This document shows, in pieces, positions 9,653-19,601 of a DNA stretch of 64,000 bases. The stretch spans positions 39,157-103,156 of the forward strand of contig CACVAS010000105.1 of NCBI GenBank assembly GCA_902727855.1. The letters run 5' to 3'. Source of the stretch: an uncultured Sulfurovum sp. GTDB taxonomy: Bacteria > Campylobacterota > Campylobacteria > Campylobacterales > Sulfurovaceae. The notes beneath the pieces were generated by a model, which was given only the letters and a program-made list of their open reading frames with translations, ran no database searches and had not been told where the DNA came from. The position numbers and the translations under genes were made by a program. The number at the start of each line of letters is the position of its first letter. Positions within the stretch are counted from its first letter, which is position 1.

Positions 9653-12600
9653 CTTAAAGGTACCGAAAGTATTGGTCTGTGTAATAAATCCAATATTTTT
9701 TTGTCAATTTCAAGAATTCTTTGTTTACAATCATTTTGTTCATCTTCTGTACAACCGCAGTTCAATAAAATATCATGCACTAATTTATCTCTTCCTAGAC
9801 GAAGATAATGTGTATAGAGACTATATTCAATACCTCCTCTTATATCAAGAAAAAAATCTAGAGTAACTGCACCTGCTATTAAGAGATTAACATATAACCC
9901 ACTAGGATCCACAAAATTCACAGGATCCCCCAAAACATACCCATACAAATTCGAGTCACCACCACTAAACCCAATAGGATCTTTAGCTGTCCACTTACCA
10001 ACATACGCGTCATAATCTCTATACCCAAAGCGTGTTAGTTTTGTATCTGTATCATACAATCCACCTGCAAAACCAAATGGTACTTTGAAGTCTGGGTTAC
10101 TGTCTTTGAGTATGTTTCCGTAGGTGTCGTAGGTTATCTCTTTTATGTTTTGTCCATAGGCATTGGTAACGACTCTTAATGTACCCACTTGGTCGTAGTG
10201 TAGGTAGTAGGTTTGGTTGTGCATGGTCATGCTAAGTGGCATACGTCTGTCACTGTACGCAAAGCGTTGGAGTAAGGCATCATCTTTGTCGTAAATAGCT
10301 AGCAAGGTGGTGAGGTCTTTCCATAAGTATTTTTCTACTACTTGACCATCTATGAGTTTGGCTACTCTTTGGTTAAGGGCATTGTGTTTGTAAGTGATGG
10401 TTTGGCTAGGAGTGATGACCTCTTTTAACTCTCCACGGCTACCATACTCATAGGTTGTTGTACCCTCAGGTGTGACTTTCTCTTGGAGGTAGCCATCATT
10501 ATCGTAACGGTAGGTGTTATCTCCATAGACTTCTAGTTGGTCATCTAATGTGTAAGATGCTACGGTAGTCACACCGTGCACGGTAGCAGAGGCTCTGTTA
10601 CCATTGGCATCATAGCTGTAGTGTTCTACCAGTTTCCCGCTATCTTTTACATGGGTAAGCCTATTGCGTTTGTCATAGGTGTATGTAAAGCTATGTGCCC
10701 CAGCACCACGTGAATTTTCATATTTCCACTGTATTTGTCCTGCTTTATTTTCTTGGGTGTAGTTAAAGTACTGAAAACGATTATCATAATACCAGTGTGA
10801 CCCATAACCATAATAGGCATCTGAGTAAGTGACTTGAAAGTTCCCCTCTTTGTACATGGTGTAGTTACTCCAAGGGCTATAGATTCGTTTTATGTGTATG
10901 TCACCGGCTTGTGTCATTTCATTGTCTAGGTTATAGAGGTAGTTTGAGGTTTTACCTGCGTAGGTTATGCTCTTTGTTAAAAAGTCATTGTTATAGCTAT
11001 AGTTTATAGTCTCTTCCAATAGACCACTTTGTACTATAGAAGTGAGTAGTGTTCCATCATACGTAAACTGCATATTTTCAATGCCAGATGTAATGTTACT
11101 AGGGTTAGATTGACAGTCATATTCATAGTCTGTTCTACCTTCAGGGTAGAGAATAGAGTCTATGTTACCGTTACTATAGTGATAGTCTATAGTTTTGTTG
11201 CTTGGTTTAATGACTTGCGTGACTCTTCTCTGCTTGTCATAGTGGTAGGTAGTGGCTTTTTGTAGGGGGCTAGTGTAGTTGGTACGTTTGTTTACACCAT
11301 TGTAAGCAAAGTCATGTTCTGTGGCTGAAGGTGTAATGAGTGTGGTCATGTTACCATTTTTGTCATACACATACTGTAGTGTATGGCTATTGGCATAGCG
11401 TATTTCATTCACTCTACCAAGTACATCATAAGCATAGGTTGTTGTCTTACCTACTGGGTCGGTGACTGTATGTAAATGACCATCTGCATCATAGGTGTAC
11501 CGTGTGATCCTACCTTTAAACTTCTCTTGGATGACTCGCCCTTTGTTGTCGTACTGGTAGTATGTTGCATAGTCGGTAAATGGTTTTACTTTAAAAAGAG
11601 GTTCACTTTTGATGATATGTCTGTTTTGTGCATCATAGGTGATGGTGGCTTTTTTACCCTCTGGTGTGAGTGTTGTTTGTGTCTGTGTATCATAGTCTCG
11701 TGTGAGTGTTTGGGTTTTGTTGTTTGTTGTGGTGGTACGGGTGATGCGTTGGGCATTATTTTGGTAGTCTATGTTGTATGTACTTTCTTTACGTAAGCCA
11801 CTAGGTGTTGTAACACTGTTAGAAGTAAGTACTTTATGTTGGGTAAAGGTATCTTTGTAAAGCGTGCCATCGTTATTTTTTCTGTACTGTTTTATGGTTT
11901 TCATGCCACAACTTTGTGTGCTACTCATGCTGTTGTCTATGGCAGTCTCATAGTGTATGACTTCACCCGAAGGGAGTATCTTGTCTGTTTTGAGTATGCC
12001 GTTTGTGACAAAGTGGTTTTTGTAGACAATGGTGTCGCCACTAGCACGCACTACAGCATTTGAACCATAGGTAGGGTTAGAGGTCGACGTAAAGTTCCAT
12101 TCTCCTTCTTCTGCGTCTATGACTTTCACAATATGTCCAAAGGTATTGTAAAAATGTAAAAATCTGTTGCCATTGGGTTCATGTTCTATGGTCATGAGAT
12201 GGTTCTCATATTCAAAACTATAGGAGCTTGTATCTTCGTACTGTACTTCTGTTAAATCACCGTTATTATCTATGCTTAAAAGTGTTCTTTGTCCCGTTGG
12301 AGCAGTGATTGACGTGACTAACCCCTCACTGTCTCGTTCTAAAGTGGTTATTTGTCCATAAATATCGTTAACTGTTACCAGTTTACCCATATTGTCGTAC
12401 CCAAAAGTGTTTATCTTCTCTTTTGTGTAGACATTTTGCGTATAGAGTAGTTGCCCCATAGTATTGAAAATCATCTCTTTTGAGCCAGTTTTGACTAGGC
12501 TTACATTGCCATCGGTCATGGGTTCTACTACATACAGTGAGCCAGAACCGTAGTAAAGTTTGTTGTCTCGAAGCTGTGCATGTGCACTTATGCTCCATCC

Positions 12601-13869
12601 ATGGGCTATGGTTGTGTCGTCTTTGTTGCTAGAAGCGTAGTGTAGTTGCATAGAGCTACCAGCTATGGCTATGTCTTCATGAAAAGCATTGTTATGTGGT
12701 GAGACATAAGAGCTTATGGGTTCATCTGTCTCTTTAGGACAAATGCTTGTAAGGCATCGGTATTCATCTTTACACTCTACGCGTCTTTGTTGTTGCTCGT
12801 AGTTGGGGTAAGTGGCACAGGTTGAAGTGCCATTTTCTCCTTCCACCCAAGACAATACCACAGACTGGTTCTCTGCTTTTGGAGGAAAGTCTGTGTTAGG
12901 CTCCGTACAAGTAGGAGGTGCTAAACATAAAGCGTTCACACAACAGTTAGTTCTGCTTGTTGAATGCCATGCACCATTGGCATCTTCACATACTTGGTCT
13001 GCTTGTATGCTTTGGTCTGCCTCCATACAGCTATTTTTACTGTTTATAATCTCCAAACCTTTAGGGTAATTATATGTTTCATCAGGCTCGGTACAGTCAT
13101 CGTCTCTACAAACAGGCGGTGTACTGTTCATGTCTAAGGTTTCATCTTCATCACACACAGGTGTAGAGACATAACATCTCTTATTTTCCCCACAACAGCC
13201 TGTAGTCCACGACTGTACGAGTACACCAGATGCATTGGCATCTGTACACGCTTCAGATAAAGTATCGTCTTCATCTTCACAAGATACAGAATCCACAAGT
13301 TCCCAATGGGTAGTGTTGGTGTCTTCTGGAGGTGCTGGAGTTGGGTCGGAGGGCTGAGGGCAGTATTTACATCTTTTTCTGATTCTACAGTCATATTTTG
13401 ATTCTTCTATAGTTCCATTTAAATCAAAACATGCTACTTCATATTCTTTCCCTTGACTGTTAATATTATTATCATAGTCTGTAACAAACCATGGACCGAA
13501 ATAATGATATTCTTCTTCATCATTTGGAAATTCCATATCTTCTTCTGTACAGACACAATGTTCATGGTGTCCTACAAGTGCATAATGTGTTGTTGTTATA
13601 TATGGATTATTATCAATATAAGTAATTTTTCGTTTAAAGTAACGTCTAGAACTATTTCTAATGCAATCATAATATTCTTCTTCAGGTAGTGCATTTTGAG
13701 TCCATATACCTGTTGTCCATTCTCTATGATGTTCAGGATAAAGCAGTTTCCAGTTATCTGTATAACAAAAACAGTTGTCGTATCCAGGTTTATTTGTTTC
13801 TATAGAATGCAAGTAATCAATATTTAATATCAATGCAAATATAAGTCCTAAAAGTATCTTCTTCATCAA
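9649..13869 (-). CDS. Secreted RHS/YD-repeat protein with Cys-rich N-terminal region and variable C-terminal tip
   Basis: Signal peptide (MMKKILLGLIFALILNIDYLHS), many YD repeats (YTYDADGHLHTVTDPVGKTTTYAYD...), RHS core end (FGYRDYDAYVGKWTAKDPIGFSGGDSNLYGYVLGDPVNFVDPSGL). Confidence 0.93.
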   Translation of the reverse strand: MMKKILLGLIFALILNIDYLHSIETNKPGYDNCFCYTDNWKLLYPEHHREWTTGIWTQNALPEEEYYDCIRNSSRRYFKRKITYIDNNPYITTTHYALVGHHEHCVCTEEDMEFPNDEEEYHYFGPWFVTDYDNNINSQGKEYEVACFDLNGTIEESKYDCRIRKRCKYCPQPSDPTPAPPEDTNTTHWELVDSVSCEDEDDTLSEACTDANASGVLVQSWTTGCCGENKRCYVSTPVCDEDETLDMNSTPPVCRDDDCTEPDETYNYPKGLEIINSKNSCMEADQSIQADQVCEDANGAWHSTSRTNCCVNALCLAPPTCTEPNTDFPPKAENQSVVLSWVEGENGTSTCATYPNYEQQQRRVECKDEYRCLTSICPKETDEPISSYVSPHNNAFHEDIAIAGSSMQLHYASSNKDDTTIAHGWSISAHAQLRDNKLYYGSGSLYVVEPMTDGNVSLVKTGSKEMIFNTMGQLLYTQNVYTKEKINTFGYDNMGKLVTVNDIYGQITTLERDSEGLVTSITAPTGQRTLLSIDNNGDLTEVQYEDTSSYSFEYENHLMTIEHEPNGNRFLHFYNTFGHIVKVIDAEEGEWNFTSTSNPTYGSNAVVRASGDTIVYKNHFVTNGILKTDKILPSGEVIHYETAIDNSMSSTQSCGMKTIKQYRKNNDGTLYKDTFTQHKVLTSNSVTTPSGLRKESTYNIDYQNNAQRITRTTTTNNKTQTLTRDYDTQTQTTLTPEGKKATITYDAQNRHIIKSEPLFKVKPFTDYATYYQYDNKGRVIQEKFKGRITRYTYDADGHLHTVTDPVGKTTTYAYDVLGRVNEIRYANSHTLQYVYDKNGNMTTLITPSATEHDFAYNGVNKRTNYTSPLQKATTYHYDKQRRVTQVIKPSNKTIDYHYSNGNIDSILYPEGRTDYEYDCQSNPSNITSGIENMQFTYDGTLLTSIVQSGLLEETINYSYNNDFLTKSITYAGKTSNYLYNLDNEMTQAGDIHIKRIYSPWSNYTMYKEGNFQVTYSDAYYGYGSHWYYDNRFQYFNYTQENKAGQIQWKYENSRGAGAHSFTYTYDKRNRLTHVKDSGKLVEHYSYDANGNRASATVHGVTTVASYTLDDQLEVYGDNTYRYDNDGYLQEKVTPEGTTTYEYGSRGELKEVITPSQTITYKHNALNQRVAKLIDGQVVEKYLWKDLTTLLAIYDKDDALLQRFAYSDRRMPLSMTMHNQTYYLHYDQVGTLRVVTNAYGQNIKEITYDTYGNILKDSNPDFKVPFGFAGGLYDTDTKLTRFGYRDYDAYVGKWTAKDPIGFSGGDSNLYGYVLGDPVNFVDPSGLYVNLLIAGAVTLDFFLDIRGGIEYSLYTHYLRLGRDKLVHDILLNCGCTEDEQNDCKQRILEIDKKILDLLHRPILSVPLR

Positions 13870-13950
13870 ACTCTCCCAAATTTAAATAATCATTCGGAAA
13901 AAGTATAACACAAAATAATGTGTGTTTACAAAGACTAAACTTTTGTTTTA

Positions 13951-14310
13951 CTATACTGTTTCTATATCTTTGATGAGTGCATTTATATTGGTTTTAAGTG
14001 TAGGTAGGTGATTTGTTATAATATCCCAAAGTTCATCTGCGTCTATACCAAAATAGTTATGTGAAACAAGGTTGCGAAAATCTTTTATTTCTCTCCATGG
14101 AATATGAGAGTAGCTTTCTTTAAATTGAGGGCTTATTCTTTCAATCATCTCACCAATATTGATAAAGTGTATCATCGTCGCATCAAAACTTTTGCTGTCA
14201 TGATAAAAGTCATCAGCATTTTTACTTGAACTTGAATAAAGGTTTATTTTTTCAATAGACTCAATGATGGTTTTGAGAGCTAAAAGTTCTTTAGACATAT
14301 ATGACATCAT
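13951..14310 (-). CDS. HepT-like toxin (DUF86)
   Basis: WREIKDFRNLVSHNYFGID. Overlaps the adjacent nucleotidyltransferase gene. Confidence 0.9.
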   Translation of the reverse strand: MMSYMSKELLALKTIIESIEKINLYSSSSKNADDFYHDSKSFDATMIHFINIGEMIERISPQFKESYSHIPWREIKDFRNLVSHNYFGIDADELWDIITNHLPTLKTNINALIKDIETV

Positions 14311-14593
14311 TTCCTATAGATTGTCTAGCTAAAGGTTTTAAATATTTTTCTCGTGCGATATCTACTTTTTTATTAAAATAACTTTCTAGTTCTTTTTTTA
14401 AGGCAAGTTTTTTTCTGTAGACATCTGTGACATTTTTATCTAATTCTATAATGATGTCTATATCACTATCTTCATGAGCTTCTTCACGTACAAATGAACC
14501 AAAAAGCCCTAGTTTTACTAGACCAAATTTTTGAAAAAATTCTTCTTTATGCTGTGATAAATAGAAAAGAATATCTGATTTTGTCATGTTCAT
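14291..14593 (-). CDS. MntA-like minimal nucleotidyltransferase antitoxin
   Basis: GSFVREEAHEDSDIDIIIE. Confidence 0.9.
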   Translation of the reverse strand: MNMTKSDILFYLSQHKEEFFQKFGLVKLGLFGSFVREEAHEDSDIDIIIELDKNVTDVYRKKLALKKELESYFNKKVDIAREKYLKPLARQSIGNDVIYV

Positions 14594-14657
14594 TCACTTT
14601 AAACTTTTTATCATTATAGCATATTGTATGCTATGGATAGACACATAGGTCTGTCCC

Positions 14658-16631
14658 CTACAACTTCTTCACCTTAGCTATCTCATCTCTAAGCCTTGCG
14701 GCATCTTCAAAGTCTAGGTTTTTGGCGGCTACTAGCATTTTGGCTTTGAGCTCTTTTACAAGTTGTTGTCTTTCTGCTTTGGGCATTTTGTCTAGTTTGC
14801 TTTGTTTGTTGTAGAGTTCTCCCGCATCTTCTACTTTTAAGTCAGCATCTAAGTCACGTAAGGTGGTTTTGGGAGTGATACCATGTTCTTTGTTGTATGC
14901 CATCTGTTTTTCACGGCGTGCTTGGGTCGTTTCTATGGTAAATGCCATAGAGTCTGTGACTCTTTTGGCATACATAAGTACTTGTCCGTTGGCATTACGT
15001 GCGGCGCGTCCAGCTGTTTGTACAAGGGCTGTACGTGAACGTAGAAACCCTTCTTTGTCTGCGTCGAGTATGGCAACAAGGCTTACTTCTGGTAAGTCAA
15101 GTCCTTCTCTAAGGAGGTTAATGCCTATGAGTATGTCAAACTCACCCAAACGTAAAGAGCGTATGGTTTGGTTACGTTCTATGGCGTCCATGTCTGAGTG
15201 CATGTGTCTACACTTTAGCCCTAGGTCGTTGTAGTAGGTACTAAGCTCTTCTGCCATTTTTTTGGTGAGTACGGTGATGAGTACACGTTCACCTTTAGCT
15301 ATGACTGGTTTCATGCGGTCATGTAGGTTTTCTACTTGGTAGGTGGAGTCTATGACCTCTATGGGAGGGTCCAGTAGCCCTGTAGGACGTACGACTTGCT
15401 CTGCCACCACAGAAGAGAGTTCCGTTTCTAGCTCATTGGGTGTTGCTGAGACAAAGAGATAGTGGGGAGCTTTGTCTATGTATTCTGGAAACATGAGTGG
15501 ACGGTTGTCTAGTGCAGAGGGTAGTCTAAAGCCATGGTCTACCAGTACCTCTTTACGGCTTCTGTCCCCTGCGTACATCCCTCTAAATTGAGGTAGGCTT
15601 ACATGAGATTCATCGACTATGACAAGGTAGTCATCGTGCATGGCTTCAAAGTAGTCCATCATGGAGTAGGGTGTCTCTCCAGGTGCTTTTCCAGTGAGGT
15701 GACGAGAGTAGTTTTCTATCCCTTTACACATACCCGTAGCTTCTATCATCTCTAGGTCAAACTCGGTGCGTTGTTTGAGTCTGTTGTGTTCTATCATCCT
15801 GTCTTGAGACTGGTAGTAGGAGAGTCTCTCATCTAGCTCAGTCTCTATGCTTTTGACTGCGCGTGCTAACTTCTCTTTACTCACAATGAACTGGTTGGCA
15901 GAGTAGATGGTTGCTTCTTTTTTACTTTCTTGTTTCTCACCAGTCAGAGAGTTAAACTCATAGACGGCTTCTATTTCGTCACCAAAAAACTCTACACGCG
16001 TCGCAAACTCTTCGGAGTAGGCAGGGTAGATGTCTACCACTTCACCGTTGACTCTAAAGTTACCACGGTCAAAAAACTCGTCATTGCGTTTGTAGCCCAT
16101 GTCTACGAGTCTAAGTAGCAGAGCCTTTTGGTTGTACTCTTCACCCACTATAAGTTTTTGTACAATGCTTTTGTAGTCTTCTGGACTTCCCAACCCATAG
16201 TTTGCCGAGACTGAGGCTATGACAATGACATCATCATGGCTCAGTAAAGAAGCTGTGGTACTTAAACGCAAACGCTCTAACTCCTCGTTAATGGAAGAGT
16301 CCTTTTCTATAAATAGGTCTTGTCTAGGCAAATAAGCTTCAGGCTGGTAGTAGTCGTAGTAGCTGATGAAGTACTCAACATGATTGTTGGGAAAAAAACT
16401 TCTAAACTCAGAGTAGAGTTGTGCTGCGAGTGTTTTGTTGTGGGTCATGATAAGCGTTGGTTTCTTGGTACGTTCTATGACCTTTGCCATGGTGTAGGTT
16501 TTACCAGAACCTGTCACCCCAAGAAGCGTTTGGTATTGATGCCCTGCTTCAATGGACTTAGAGAGTGCATCTATAGCAGTGGGCTGGTCTCCTGCTGGCT
16601 TGTATTGGCTTGAAACGATGAAATTTGGCAT
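14658..16631 (-). CDS. uvrB: Excinuclease ABC subunit B
   Basis: Start most likely [20 protein letters not shown] (ATG at 16631), not the upstream ATG of the ORF track. [27 protein letters not shown]-terminal UVR motif. Confidence 0.97.
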   Translation of the reverse strand: MPNFIVSSQYKPAGDQPTAIDALSKSIEAGHQYQTLLGVTGSGKTYTMAKVIERTKKPTLIMTHNKTLAAQLYSEFRSFFPNNHVEYFISYYDYYQPEAYLPRQDLFIEKDSSINEELERLRLSTTASLLSHDDVIVIASVSANYGLGSPEDYKSIVQKLIVGEEYNQKALLLRLVDMGYKRNDEFFDRGNFRVNGEVVDIYPAYSEEFATRVEFFGDEIEAVYEFNSLTGEKQESKKEATIYSANQFIVSKEKLARAVKSIETELDERLSYYQSQDRMIEHNRLKQRTEFDLEMIEATGMCKGIENYSRHLTGKAPGETPYSMMDYFEAMHDDYLVIVDESHVSLPQFRGMYAGDRSRKEVLVDHGFRLPSALDNRPLMFPEYIDKAPHYLFVSATPNELETELSSVVAEQVVRPTGLLDPPIEVIDSTYQVENLHDRMKPVIAKGERVLITVLTKKMAEELSTYYNDLGLKCRHMHSDMDAIERNQTIRSLRLGEFDILIGINLLREGLDLPEVSLVAILDADKEGFLRSRTALVQTAGRAARNANGQVLMYAKRVTDSMAFTIETTQARREKQMAYNKEHGITPKTTLRDLDADLKVEDAGELYNKQSKLDKMPKAERQQLVKELKAKMLVAAKNLDFEDAARLRDEIAKVKKL

Positions 16632-16705
16632 AAAACTCTTCACTTTTTGATTATTTTTGTTATTATAACGAGAAAGAATATTATTACAATTTAGATGGAG
16701 TGAAA

Positions 16706-16927
16706 ATGTCTGCATTACAACGTTTACAAGAAAAGATACTAGAATTAAAAGAAGAGTATCAATCTTTAAAAAAAGAAAATATACAACTGCAAAACCAATT
16801 AAAAGATGTAGATGTTGGTGACACAGAATCTTTGAAATCAGAAATAGCAACATTAAAAGAAGAACAACAACAAAAAGATAAAGAGATAGACAAGATCATA
16901 CAGCAAGTAGAAGCACTACTCGCGTAA
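16706..16927 (+). CDS. Short coiled-coil protein, ZapB-like
   Basis: [33 protein letters not shown] heptads. Immediately upstream of the ZapA-like gene. Confidence 0.6.
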   Translation: MSALQRLQEKILELKEEYQSLKKENIQLQNQLKDVDVGDTESLKSEIATLKEEQQQKDKEIDKIIQQVEALLA

Positions 16928-16950
16928 CCATATCTTATAGAAGGAACCCC

Positions 16951-17172
16951 ATGAAAAGTGTAGCACTCACAGTATCTGGTAACAGATATGAAATAAAACT
17001 AGATGATGAATTTGCAGACTTTGTGAACGCAGATTTAAAAGAAGCAGGTGTAAACCTAAACACAGACAACAAAGCAGACAAACTCTTAAAAGCATACTTG
17101 CGTTTAGCAAAACAAGTGACAAGCCATGAAAATGAGATGGAACTTTTGGTAGAGACACTAGACAATTGGTAA
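16951..17172 (+). CDS. ZapA-like cell division protein
   Basis: MKSVALTVSGNRYEIKLDDEFADFVNADLKEAG..., small protein beside a coiled-coil gene. Confidence 0.5.
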   Translation: MKSVALTVSGNRYEIKLDDEFADFVNADLKEAGVNLNTDNKADKLLKAYLRLAKQVTSHENEMELLVETLDNW

Positions 17173-17285
17173 TAACATTGGTGACATTTTGTCAATAGAG
17201 CACAATCTTTACACTATTTTATGTTACAATGTCGTTCAGATTGGTTATTGAACCAATACTATTTTAAACTTAACAGGAGTTACAC

Positions 17286-17831
17286 ATGAACAATGTAAAT
17301 AAAATGAGACGTGGTTTTACAATGATAGAATTAATTTTCGTTATTGTAATTATTGGTATTTTAGCAGCGGTTGCTATTCCGAAACTTAATGCAACAAGAG
17401 ATGATGCAAAGGTTTCAGCATGTATTAGTGATTTGACAACATTGCTTACAGACTTAAATACATATTATACATCTCAAGGTAGCTTTTCACCTCCAGGAGC
17501 AGCAGCAAACATACCAGCAAATATGCAGTTAATTACAAAAGTAGAATTATTTGAGAATACTCAACTAGCAAGTAATGGTAGTGCTGGAGATTATAGTTAT
17601 TCTTGTCAAACACCAGGTGTTGGTGGGGCAGCAGGAACAGAGGCTGTGAACTATTCATTTGCTACAGTAGCAGACCCTGCAGGGAATGTAAGGATTGAAA
17701 TGACTGCAACAGCAGCAACTGATGTACAAGGTACAGTTGATGGAGACTTAGGACAACTACTTACATTGAAAAACCAAGCAAGTACAGCAGGGGTTATTCA
17801 TTATATTGGTGGTTTAAGAGTTAAAAGATAG
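17286..17831 (+). CDS. Type II secretion/type IV pilin-like prepilin
   Basis: RRGFTMIELIFVIVIIGILAAVAIPKLNATRDDA class III signal/N-methylation motif. Confidence 0.9.
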   Translation: MNNVNKMRRGFTMIELIFVIVIIGILAAVAIPKLNATRDDAKVSACISDLTTLLTDLNTYYTSQGSFSPPGAAANIPANMQLITKVELFENTQLASNGSAGDYSYSCQTPGVGGAAGTEAVNYSFATVADPAGNVRIEMTATAATDVQGTVDGDLGQLLTLKNQASTAGVIHYIGGLRVKR

Positions 17832-17924
17832 AATTTGTTATCTTACAATTAAAAACATTATCTATCTTGTCAAAAGATAAGATAGATAATTCTACTCTTC
17901 TTTCTTAAATAATGGATACCTAAA

Positions 17925-18446
17925 ATGTATAACAAAAACCAAAAAGCTTTTACGATGATAGAACTTATTTTTGTGATTGTAATCATTGGTATTTTGGCTG
18001 CGGTCGCTATACCAAAACTTAATGCTTCTCGTTATGATGCTAAGGTTTTAGCAGTGGTACTTCAAGCCAAACAACTACTACAAGATGTCCATACTTTTTA
18101 TACCTCACAAGGGAAAAGTGCCTATGTTTCAAATGCCACTAAAATTGGTATGGTGACAAGTATACCTTTACATCTTGATGTTGCTTGCTCTAAACCAAGA
18201 CCAGAACAAAGATGGTATGGTAAGACAATGTATCTGTGTGAAGATGGTGTACCAGTATTAATGATTACAATGACAAATGATACAAGTTTAGCACAGCAAT
18301 CTATATTTTATAAAGCATATAGTTCAATTACCAATCAACTGATTATGGAGTTATCTAGAGATACAATGTTTACTACGTTAACAAACCCTACTGAACCTGA
18401 TGGTACAAAAAAATATATTATAAGTGGCATAACAGTTAAACGATAG
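17925..18446 (+). CDS. Type II secretion/type IV pilin-like prepilin
   Basis: QKAFTMIELIFVIVIIGILAAVAIPKLNASRYDA. Confidence 0.9.
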   Translation: MYNKNQKAFTMIELIFVIVIIGILAAVAIPKLNASRYDAKVLAVVLQAKQLLQDVHTFYTSQGKSAYVSNATKIGMVTSIPLHLDVACSKPRPEQRWYGKTMYLCEDGVPVLMITMTNDTSLAQQSIFYKAYSSITNQLIMELSRDTMFTTLTNPTEPDGTKKYIISGITVKR

Positions 18447-18509
18447 ATGACGTTAATCACAACTTTGTTATAATCAGTCAAATAATCTCTTTTGATAAAA
18501 AGGAAAAAA

Positions 18510-18944
18510 ATGCAAAATAGAAAAGCATTTACGATGGTAGAACTTATTTTTGTTATAGTCATCATAGGTATACTCTCGGCCGTTGCCATACCTAAACTCG
18601 CAGCCACGCGTGATGATGCTGTCATAACAGTAGGTGTGAATACTTTAGCATCAGTACGTAATGCCATAGCAACTGAAAGACAAAAACGTATCCTTAGAGG
18701 GGATTTTACAGGTATTACTAATTTAGATAATGATGGTGATAACACTCGAATATTTACATCGTTTAATACCGATAACAGGGATAATAATAATTCAATTTTA
18801 GAATACCCTGTAAAACAAGGTACAAATGCTGGTGAATGGCAAGTCAGCGGTACTACATATACTTTTTATTTTACAGGTGGTTCTTGTGCCTTTACTTTGG
18901 CTAATAATAGATTATCTGGTAATTGTCCGCAAATGGGATTATAA
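18510..18944 (+). CDS. Type II secretion/type IV pilin-like prepilin
   Basis: NRKAFTMVELIFVIVIIGILSAVAIPKLAATRDDA. Confidence 0.9.
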   Translation: MQNRKAFTMVELIFVIVIIGILSAVAIPKLAATRDDAVITVGVNTLASVRNAIATERQKRILRGDFTGITNLDNDGDNTRIFTSFNTDNRDNNNSILEYPVKQGTNAGEWQVSGTTYTFYFTGGSCAFTLANNRLSGNCPQMGL

Positions 18945-19061
18945 GTTTTTTTGTTTCTATATTTTATATGAGAATACATTGTCAAGCTTCTGCAACAAAC
19001 CTCTCAACAAAAAATAACTATATAATTACGCTACAATACATAAAAAAGGCAAGGTCATGTC

Positions 19062-19601
19062 ATGTTAGCCATAAAAAACAAGTATCTTCCTAATTATACC
19101 TATGATGACTATGTGTTATGGGAAGGGAATTGGGAGCTTATTTATGGTGTGCCGTATGCTATGGCTCCTGCTCCGATGATAAAACATCAAGCTATTAGTA
19201 ACAAAATAGCATGGCAACTTCAAGATGTTTTACAAAAGTGTGAAACCTGTCAAGCGCTACTCCCCATAGACTGGAAAGTAGACGAAACCACCACTGTACA
19301 ACCAGACAACCTTGTCATTTGCCATACCCCTCAAGAAGAAGCCTACATTAACAAAGCACCTAAAGTCATTTTTGAAATACTCTCTAAGTCTACAGCCATG
19401 GTAGACAAAAATTTAAAATATGAACTCTACGAAAGAGAGGGTGTAGCATACTACATCATCGTTGACCCTAAAGAGTCTATTGCAAAAGTCTATATGCTAA
19501 AAGAAGGTAGATACATCAAAGTATGTGATGCCCATGAAGAGCGTGTAGAGTTTGCCTTAGAAGGGTGTGCTTTTGGTTTTGACTTTTCTAAGATTTGGTA
19601 G
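19062..19601 (+). CDS. Uma2-family (DUF820, PD-(D/E)xK fold) protein
   Basis: YTYDDYVLWEG...WELIYGVPYAMAPAP...VQPDNLVICHTPQEEAYINKAPKVIFEILSKST...KYELYEREGVAYYIIVDP. Confidence 0.9.
   Translation: MLAIKNKYLPNYTYDDYVLWEGNWELIYGVPYAMAPAPMIKHQAISNKIAWQLQDVLQKCETCQALLPIDWKVDETTTVQPDNLVICHTPQEEAYINKAPKVIFEILSKSTAMVDKNLKYELYEREGVAYYIIVDPKESIAKVYMLKEGRYIKVCDAHEERVEFALEGCAFGFDFSKIW

Noticed and set aside
11476-13689. Plus-strand ORFs antisense to the RHS gene (11476-11796, 11836-12063, 12812-13069, 13453-13689)
   Set aside because: Low-complexity shadow ORFs opposite a strong repetitive coding sequence; no recognisable domains.
9649-13869. RHS repeats as a CRISPR or tandem-repeat array
   Set aside because: The periodicity is at protein level (YD repeats) with diverged DNA; there are no equal-length DNA repeats and spacers. 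No CRISPR array was seen in the window.
14658-16853. ORF-track start of uvrB at 16853
   Set aside because: The 74 N-terminal residues are hydrophobic and non-UvrB-like. [16 protein letters not shown] at 16631 is the expected start.
19062-19601. Uma2/DUF820 protein as a transposon marker or defence nuclease
   Set aside because: Overlaps the priA start by 7 nt and has no flanking repeats or mobile genes. Uma2 proteins are common singletons, so there is no support for a specific role.
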